Source of the DNA: Treponema sp.
GTDB taxonomy: Bacteria > Spirochaetota > Spirochaetia > Treponematales > Rectinemataceae
DNA: 11,562 nt
Reading direction: 5' to 3'
NCBI GenBank assembly: GCA_017849315.1
Contig: JAFIHQ010000085.1
Span: 1 to 11,562, forward strand
Positions 7,476 through 11,562 of the stretch are shown piece by piece (position 1 is the first letter of the stretch; the number at the start of each line of letters is the position of its first letter). Under the pieces are notes generated by a model. The model was not told the origin of the DNA. It ran no database searches and saw only the letters and a program-made list of their open reading frames with translations. Position numbers and translations under genes: made by a program.

Positions 7476-8747
7476 CTATTGCTTCTTTGCTTCGGCTGCT
7501 ACAATCTTTGCTGCTTGCTGAGCGTCTTTAAGTACATCGTCTATAGTTTTGTCGTTTACGGCCACGGCTTGCATGCCACGCATGAAGGCATCAGCAACCT
7601 TAATGTTTACTGCATTGTCAAACCAAGGCGTCGTGCTGGATGCTTTTGTAATAAGATCTACAGCCGCAATAAGCTCAGGATAAGAGTTAGAAGCATTTAC
7701 TGCACCTTTTATTGCAACTGGCGCTCCAACATCTTTGACAAATTTAGCCGCATTTTCTTTGGAAAGGAGGAACTTTATGAAACGCTCGGCGGCTTCTGGA
7801 TTCTTGCTAGTGTTTGAAAGCATGAAACCTTCAGGCGCACCAGTTAATGTAGTTGGGTCGCCCTTCCCATCAGTAAAAGCCGGGAAGTTAAAGTAACCCC
7901 ATTTGAACTTTGGATTACCTTGCTGGATGTAGGCAAACTCTGCCAATTGTAAGTAGATAACAGGGACCTTTCCTGCGATAAATAGATTCCTTGCATCAGT
8001 GTGGTTTATTGATGATGCGTTTGGCCCCATGAAGCTGACTAGCTGTTGAAAACGTTCAAGAGCGACCTTGTAACCGGGGTTAGTAAACTCGCCTGTTGCC
8101 TCGTTGTAGTCCTTATCCAACACCTCAGCAGGAAGATAGCGTTGGAAGATTGTCCCAAGATAGTGCGAGATAGCCCAAGCGTCCATTAAACCTTCGGTGA
8201 GTGGCGGATTATAGCCAGCACCCTTTAACTTTTGAAGGTCGGCTATGAGTTCATTGTAATTCTTTGGTTCGGCTGTGATACCGGCTTTTGCAAAAGCATC
8301 TTTGTTATAAACAAATACCTTCCCGTCGATTGTCTGTGGAAGGCCATAAACCTTGCCATCAAACGTAAAGGCTTTCATCTGCGATTGAATGAAGCTATCT
8401 GCAAATGCTTTGTCTTTTGCCAACATATCATTTAGCGGTTTGACTTTTCCGGATTTTACCAAATTATACGCAAAGCTATCCGACCACGAGACAAATACGT
8501 CTGGCACATTATTTGACGAAATTAGGACTCGGATTTTTTCCTTGTATGCGTCATTTATAACCGAATCCATTTCTACATGGATGTCAGGGTTCTTTTTCTC
8601 AAAGTCAGCTACGACTTGGTTAAAATAGCTGTACCTTGGTTCCTGTGGCCATCTATGAAAGAATTTGATGGTCACCTTCTGCTGCGCGCCAGCGATCGAA
8701 GCAACAGCGAGAAGTACACATACCATGACTCTCATCTTGTTTTTCAT
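7476..8747 (-). CDS. frlO: Fructosamine ABC transporter substrate-binding protein FrlO
   Basis: A 423-residue family-1 extracellular solute-binding protein, the capture subunit for the FrlNM importer. Residues 1-21 are a signal peptide: a basic start (MKNKMR), a hydrophobic core and an A-x-A type end (AGA before QQKV). No lipobox cysteine is present, so the mature protein should be free in a periplasm rather than lipid-anchored. The mature part starts with VTIKFFHRWP and has the usual SBP features (FEKKNPDI, VPDVFVSW). ATG 8747 is chosen because AAGGGAGG precedes it and the signal peptide begins there; extending upstream to 8777 would bury the signal. It is 104 bases downstream of frlB in the same direction. 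Assignment to fructosamines rests on the operon, as SBP sequence alone does not give the ligand. Confidence 0.83.
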   Translation of the reverse strand: MKNKMRVMVCVLLAVASIAGAQQKVTIKFFHRWPQEPRYSYFNQVVADFEKKNPDIHVEMDSVINDAYKEKIRVLISSNNVPDVFVSWSDSFAYNLVKSGKVKPLNDMLAKDKAFADSFIQSQMKAFTFDGKVYGLPQTIDGKVFVYNKDAFAKAGITAEPKNYNELIADLQKLKGAGYNPPLTEGLMDAWAISHYLGTIFQRYLPAEVLDKDYNEATGEFTNPGYKVALERFQQLVSFMGPNASSINHTDARNLFIAGKVPVIYLQLAEFAYIQQGNPKFKWGYFNFPAFTDGKGDPTTLTGAPEGFMLSNTSKNPEAAERFIKFLLSKENAAKFVKDVGAPVAIKGAVNASNSYPELIAAVDLITKASSTTPWFDNAVNIKVADAFMRGMQAVAVNDKTIDDVLKDAQQAAKIVAAEAKKQ

Positions 8748-8750
8748 TCT

Positions 8751-8760
8751 TGCCTCCCTT
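8751..8760 (-). promoter_or_regulatory. Ribosome binding site deciding the frlO start
   Basis: AAGGGAGGCA on the minus strand lies immediately upstream of ATG 8747 with a five-base spacer after AGGGAGG. It supports the start that leaves a well-formed signal peptide. Confidence 0.75.
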
Positions 8761-8769
8761 ATATACGCT

Positions 8770-8784
8770 CCGTACAACGTACGG
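8770..8784. repeat. Palindrome CCGTAC-AAC-GTACGG in the frlB-frlO gap
   Basis: Perfect 6-bp arms around a three-base centre, ten bases upstream of the frlO ribosome binding site. It could fold as a small hairpin in the mRNA or bind a dimeric protein. No T tract follows, so it is not a terminator. Confidence 0.5.
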
Positions 8785-8851
8785 CGAATAACCTTTTTTG
8801 CCTCAGTACCCTAATGCATTAATGCCTTGTAGCCCTATTCTGGCTTTATGC

Positions 8852-9826
8852 TTAGTACTGCATCTTCCACATATACCGGCGTACTGAAAGTGGATGACCT
8901 CTATTTTCGGCGAGTTGTTCAGCATAAACGCGCGTAACTGCACCAAAAATCGGTGCAGCGAAATAGGTCCTGAGCCCTTCCGGAATATTCTGCCAGTCGA
9001 AATCAGCCGCATCTACCGTCGTAACCTCCTTGGAGAATTTTCTGGCAAATGCTTCTGCTCTCTCGTCTAGCGGGCGGGTTTCACCAACTGTTTTGAAAAG
9101 TAAAAATGGCACATCATAGTCGGTGATTTCAAATGGACCATGGAAATACTCGCCGGAATGAATTGCTGCTGAATTCACCCACTGCATCTCCTGCAAAAGG
9201 CAAATTGCAAAAGAATAGGCTTCGCCATAAACCGGACCGGAACCCATAGTGTATATCAGCGGAGAACGCTTATAAGTGCTCCCCCACTGTACCGCTTTTT
9301 CTGCAAACTTCCCTTTATTGGTCGTATAGATCGATTGCAAGTTCTTTGTCACCTCAATGGCAGTTTTATAGACGCTTGAAGGATACATGGCCTGCAAGAA
9401 TCCAAAAATAAAGCGAAGCGCCATTCCAGATTTGTGATTATAGGCGTCGGATTCTGGACCCCAATCGTAAAGCACAGGATATTCGGCTGCGTTCCAAAGG
9501 GCAGAGTTTTCTGCATACGTATACGCTACCGTTAAAGCGCCCTTTTGACGCGCAAAAGTCGCGGCGGCTACTGTTTCGGGTGTCGTACCCGAGTGGCTGC
9601 ACAGTACAACGAGCGAATCTTTGCCAAAGGCTTTAGGATTTCTATGGATAAATTCGTTGGAGTTCAGTACACGGGAGGGGATCTCCGTTTCGCGATCAAT
9701 AATGTATTGCTGGTGAATCATATATGCTAACGACCCACCACAACCGACAAAGTAAATATTCCTAGGCTTAAGATTTGCAGCAGCACTAATTGCGGTACCA
9801 AGTATTTCTTCATAATCAGTAGCCAT
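8852..9826 (-). CDS. frlB: Fructosamine 6-phosphate deglycase FrlB (double SIS domain)
   Basis: A 324-residue cytoplasmic enzyme that splits fructosamine 6-phosphate (for example fructoselysine 6-phosphate) into glucose 6-phosphate and the amino acid. It has two SIS sugar-isomerase domains. The first begins with IYFVGCGGS (24-32) and has the phosphate-binding CSHSGTTPET (76-85). The second begins with IYTMGSG (191-197) and carries HSGEYFHGPFE (223-233), the Glu/His segment of the active site in this family. The C-terminal HPLSVRRYMWK is the characteristic end of Bacillus-type FrlB proteins. ATG 9826 is chosen: GGAAGGGGGAAG lies just before it, and the length matches the family. An in-frame ATG at 9895 would add 23 poorly conserved residues and lies upstream of the predicted transcript start. 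It is the first gene of the operon. Confidence 0.87.
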   Translation of the reverse strand: MATDYEEILGTAISAAANLKPRNIYFVGCGGSLAYMIHQQYIIDRETEIPSRVLNSNEFIHRNPKAFGKDSLVVLCSHSGTTPETVAAATFARQKGALTVAYTYAENSALWNAAEYPVLYDWGPESDAYNHKSGMALRFIFGFLQAMYPSSVYKTAIEVTKNLQSIYTTNKGKFAEKAVQWGSTYKRSPLIYTMGSGPVYGEAYSFAICLLQEMQWVNSAAIHSGEYFHGPFEITDYDVPFLLFKTVGETRPLDERAEAFARKFSKEVTTVDAADFDWQNIPEGLRTYFAAPIFGAVTRVYAEQLAENRGHPLSVRRYMWKMQY

Positions 9827-9829
9827 ATT

Positions 9830-9841
9830 CTTCCCCCTTCC
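9830..9841 (-). promoter_or_regulatory. Ribosome binding site deciding the frlB start
   Basis: GGAAGGGGGAAG on the minus strand directly precedes ATG 9826. The competing ATG 9895 also has an AGAGG upstream, but it overlaps the promoter -10 region and an operator-like palindrome. Confidence 0.65.
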
Positions 9842-9861
9842 GGCTTGCTTCACTTGGAAGC

Positions 9862-9875
9862 ATGTTATAATACAT
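9862..9875. promoter_or_regulatory. Operator-like half-palindrome ATGT-N6-ACAT, leader copy
   Basis: ATGTTATAATACAT shares the outer ATGT/ACAT arms with the perfect palindrome 20 bp away. It lies in the predicted frlB leader. Candidate second FrlR site, inferred from spacing and symmetry. Confidence 0.4.
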
Positions 9876-9881
9876 CCTATA

Positions 9882-9895
9882 ATGTCTGCAGACAT
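9882..9895. promoter_or_regulatory. Perfect 14-bp palindrome at the frlB transcript start, candidate FrlR operator
   Basis: ATGTCTGCAGACAT is fully self-complementary. It covers the predicted frlB transcription start and touches the -10 box, where a repressor would block initiation. GntR/HutC-type regulators commonly bind short palindromes with GT/AC ends, and this one contains GTCTGCAGAC. Confidence 0.5.
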
Positions 9896-9923
9896 GTTAT
9901 TACCTCTCTTTCTTAGGTGTCAA
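9894..9923 (-). promoter_or_regulatory. Sigma-70 type promoter of the frl operon
   Basis: On the minus strand a perfect TTGACA (9918-9923) is followed after 18 bases by TAACAT (9894-9899). Transcription would start near 9887, giving a leader of about 60 bases before frlB ATG 9826. Confidence 0.5.
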
Positions 9924-9947
9924 GAGGAAAAATACAAAATGTCAGAA

Positions 9948-9979
9948 TTTTTTGCATCTTTATCCATGTTTTTTTGCAT
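9948..9979. repeat. Two TTTTTTGCAT direct repeats 22 bp apart
   Basis: Identical TTTTTTGCAT copies at 9948-9957 and 9970-9979, about two helical turns apart, in the middle of the divergent control region. The T tracts may bend DNA or be an upstream activator site for either direction. Confidence 0.5.
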
Positions 9980-10018
9980 ATTGAGATATCCAAGCGTGGA
10001 GTCATGCCTATGCCCTAT

Positions 10019-10024
10019 TATAAT
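10019..10024 (+). promoter_or_regulatory. Alternative -10 box for the activase gene
   Basis: A perfect TATAAT but no good -35 at 16-18 bases upstream, so an activator would be needed. It would give a normal leader of about 50 bases to the activase start. Confidence 0.25.
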
Positions 10025-10042
10025 TTCATTTGAAAGTATATA

Positions 10043-10071
10043 TTGACATAACGAAATAATATGCGTATTCT
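10043..10071 (+). promoter_or_regulatory. Sigma-70 type promoter directly before the activase gene
   Basis: A perfect TTGACA (10043-10048) is separated by exactly 17 bases from TATTCT (10066-10071). The expected start near 10078 is almost at the ATG (10081), so this promoter would produce a nearly leaderless mRNA that loses the AGGG at 10072-10075. Confidence 0.5.
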
Positions 10072-10080
10072 AGGGCTAAG

Positions 10081-11028
10081 ATGATATTCGACATCCAGCG
10101 GTTCTCGACACACGACGGTCCAGGCATACGGACGGTGGTTTTCTTCAAGGGATGTCCGCTAGTCTGCCGTTGGTGCGAGAATCCGGAAAGCCAGTCGTTT
10201 AATCCGGAGTTCTTGTATACCAGGGCACATTGCCTCAACTGCTGGACCTGCATCGATGCGGAAAACAAGATGATCCAGGCTGACGCGACAGATCGGCATA
10301 CTCCCCACCAAAAAGGATGGGCGCCCTTCTTAAGCAAGGACCTGAATGGCGGCATCCTGATAGACCGCAAACGTCCGGCGCCATTGAGGCTTTCCAATGT
10401 CTGCCCAGCGTTGGCCTTGCAAGTGGCAGGGCGGGAAGCGAGTATTGAAGAAATCATGGCGGAGGTTCGCAAAGACAAACAATTCTACGACCAGTCGGGC
10501 GGCGGGCTGACCTTGTCCGGGGGCGAACCGCTGGCGCAACCGGACTTTGCATTGGCGCTCGCACAGACGGCACTGGAAGAAGACATCGATATCGCCATCG
10601 AAACATCGCTGGCAGTGTCGCGTGCCCACGTCGAACGGGCCGCGCAGCTGCCCTTCCATTGGTTCACCGACCTCAAACATGTCGACCCTGATACTTTAGG
10701 AGCCTGGACCGGTGCGGACTTTCCCCTTGTAGCGGGCAATTTGAAATACCTCGCCGCGCACGGCGCGGACCTGACGATTCGAGTACCGGTCATACCAGGG
10801 TTCAACGACGACGAAATTTCGATGCGGAGAATTCTCGATTTCGCAGCAGGACTTTCGTTGCCCTTGCACGTCGACTTGCTGCCCTACCACGACTTGGGAG
10901 CAAGTAAGTACGCCCGCTTGGGAAAAGAATATACTTTCCGCTTAGGGCTACGTGTCGAGGAAGCGCGGTTGCAACAGTATGTCGAATTTGGCCAGTCGCT
11001 TGGCCTTGCAATATCGATAGGAGGATGA
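10081..11028 (+). CDS. Glycyl radical enzyme activase (radical SAM), reduced auxiliary cluster
   Basis: A 315-residue radical-SAM enzyme that uses S-adenosylmethionine and a [4Fe-4S] cluster to place a glycyl radical on its partner. The radical SAM cluster ligands are C25, C29 and C32 (GCPLVCRWC). The family start IFDIQRFSTHDGPGIRT is at 2-18, and the SAM-binding LSGGEP is at 145-150. Between residues 33 and about 117 lies the ferredoxin-like insert of GRE activases, with only four cysteines: C51, C54, C57 and, 50 residues later, C108 before P. The protein has seven cysteines in all, so one auxiliary cluster at most instead of the usual two. ATG 10081 is the only possible start near the conserved N-terminus, as an in-frame stop lies at 10057. 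AGGG five bases upstream is a weak site. The next gene, one base downstream, is the partner enzyme. Confidence 0.9.
   Translation: MIFDIQRFSTHDGPGIRTVVFFKGCPLVCRWCENPESQSFNPEFLYTRAHCLNCWTCIDAENKMIQADATDRHTPHQKGWAPFLSKDLNGGILIDRKRPAPLRLSNVCPALALQVAGREASIEEIMAEVRKDKQFYDQSGGGLTLSGGEPLAQPDFALALAQTALEEDIDIAIETSLAVSRAHVERAAQLPFHWFTDLKHVDPDTLGAWTGADFPLVAGNLKYLAAHGADLTIRVPVIPGFNDDEISMRRILDFAAGLSLPLHVDLLPYHDLGASKYARLGKEYTFRLGLRVEEARLQQYVEFGQSLGLAISIGG
11019..11024 (+). promoter_or_regulatory. Ribosome binding site for the glycyl radical enzyme
   Basis: AGGAGG lies inside the last codons of the activase, five bases before GTG 11030. It fixes a GTG start and couples the two genes. Confidence 0.8.
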
Positions 11029-11029
11029 G

Positions 11030-11562
11030 GTGAACGATCGTCTTGAGAAATTAAGAGATTCGCTCCTTTCTGCAGAACCTCGGCTCTGTATAGAGAGAGC
11101 TCAAATCTATACACGCGTCTACCAGGAAAACGAGGCCTTGCCCATCGTTAGGAAACGCGCCCTCGCGCTAAGAAAGACCTTGGAAGATAGCACAATCTAT
11201 ATCAACGAAGGTGAACTCATCGTCGGCAACACAGCCTCGCGGGCAAAATCGGCCGCAATCTTTCCTGAGTACGCCGTTAACTGGATCTTTAATGAAATCG
11301 ATAGTATCGACAACAGGCCAGCGGAGTCCTATGGCGCCACACCCGAACTGAAGGCCGAGATCAAGGAACTGTGCTCCTGGTGGAAAGGCCGCACCCTGGA
11401 AGACAGGGCCAACGCAAACTTCACTCCCGAACTGAAGGCCATCAACGAGTCCGGCATTGTCCACGCCGAAGGCAACATGACGGCAGGCGACGGCCACATT
11501 GCAGCCAACATGAAACGCATTCTGGATATCGGCATTGGGGGCTACCAAGCCTACGTGCACGC
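11030..11562 (+). CDS. Glycyl radical enzyme (pyruvate formate-lyase/diol dehydratase superfamily), 5' part only
   Basis: The first 177 codons of a large (about 800-residue) glycyl radical enzyme; the active-site Cys, Glu and the radical Gly are beyond the edge. The N-terminal PFL-like domain is recognisable: IERAQIYTRVYQENE (21-35), GELIVGN (61-67), FPEY (78-81), WWKGRTLEDR (117-126) and AGDGHIAANM (152-161). These match the PFL2/B12-independent glycerol dehydratase group, which also contains choline lyase, propanediol dehydratase, isethionate lyase and arylacetate decarboxylase relatives, so the reaction cannot be named. GTG 11030 is one base after the activase stop and is backed by AGGAGG. 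The enzyme is oxygen-sensitive by family, so the host should live anaerobically. Base composition is clearly more GC-rich than the frl genes. Confidence 0.85.
   Translation, partial: MNDRLEKLRDSLLSAEPRLCIERAQIYTRVYQENEALPIVRKRALALRKTLEDSTIYINEGELIVGNTASRAKSAAIFPEYAVNWIFNEIDSIDNRPAESYGATPELKAEIKELCSWWKGRTLEDRANANFTPELKAINESGIVHAEGNMTAGDGHIAANMKRILDIGIGGYQAYVH
11342..11440 (+). repeat. 15-bp direct repeat pair inside the glycyl radical enzyme gene
   Basis: CCCGAACTGAAGGCC at 11342-11356 and again at 11426-11440, in the same reading frame 84 bp apart, encodes PELKA twice (TPELKA with the preceding codon). Identical codons suggest a small duplication or simple chance with biased codon use. Confidence 0.6.

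Noticed and set aside
8816..8825. GCATTAATGC palindrome in the frlB-frlO gap
   Set aside because: Short, A/T-rich and without a T tract or a partner copy; not enough to call a site.
9824..9895. Longer FrlB reading frame starting at ATG 9895
   Set aside because: It overlaps the predicted -10 box and operator, adds residues not expected in the family, and ATG 9826 has a strong ribosome binding site and gives the normal length.
11168..11560. Minus-strand open frame of 130 codons
   Set aside because: Antisense to the glycyl radical enzyme, whose conserved motifs are clear in the plus frame.
1..11562. Search by eye for CRISPR repeats, insertion-sequence ends, integrase or transposase genes
   Set aside because: No regular repeat-spacer pattern, terminal inverted repeats around a transposase, or phage-type genes were seen.

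Overview
The window looks like a piece of chromosome from an anaerobic, probably diderm (Gram-negative type) bacterium. The anaerobe inference rests on a glycyl radical enzyme with its radical-SAM activase on the right, and on FAD oxidoreductases with an iron-sulfur motif on the left. The diderm inference rests on the sugar-transport binding protein, which has a signal-peptidase-I type signal with no lipobox, as expected for a periplasmic protein. A spirochaete-like host would fit, but the sequence alone does not establish taxonomy. No mobile element, CRISPR array, rRNA or tRNA is visible.

Layout: (1) 1-3268, minus strand: two tandem, overlapping FAD-dependent oxidoreductases of the phytoene desaturase/carotenoid isomerase superfamily. 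The downstream one runs off the left edge and carries a GltD-type cysteine motif near its C-terminus. (2) 3425-3871, minus strand: a small GNAT acetyltransferase. (3) 3983-9826, minus strand: a complete six-gene fructosamine (Amadori product) operon in the order frlB-frlO-frlN-frlM-frlD-frlR, as in Bacillus subtilis yurP-O-N-M-L-K. It is closed by a hairpin at 3946-3977. (4) 9827-10080: a divergent control region with a minus-strand promoter, two operator-like palindromes, T-tract repeats and plus-strand promoter candidates. (5) 10081-11562, plus strand: a glycyl-radical-enzyme activase followed by the first 177 codons of its enzyme, cut by the right edge.

How the genes work together: FrlO captures a glycated amino acid outside the inner membrane and FrlN/FrlM move it inward, driven by an ATPase that is not encoded here. 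FrlD phosphorylates the sugar, FrlB splits the phosphate ester into glucose 6-phosphate plus the free amino acid, and the GntR-type FrlR probably controls the operon through the paired palindromes at the frlB promoter. The divergent radical enzyme pair is a separate transcription unit with a visibly higher G+C content; its substrate cannot be assigned from the fragment. The most unusual items are the reduced cysteine set of the activase (one auxiliary cluster instead of the usual two), the Fe-S motif at the C-terminal end of a phytoene-desaturase-like protein, and the paired palindromes spaced exactly 20 bp at the frl promoter.
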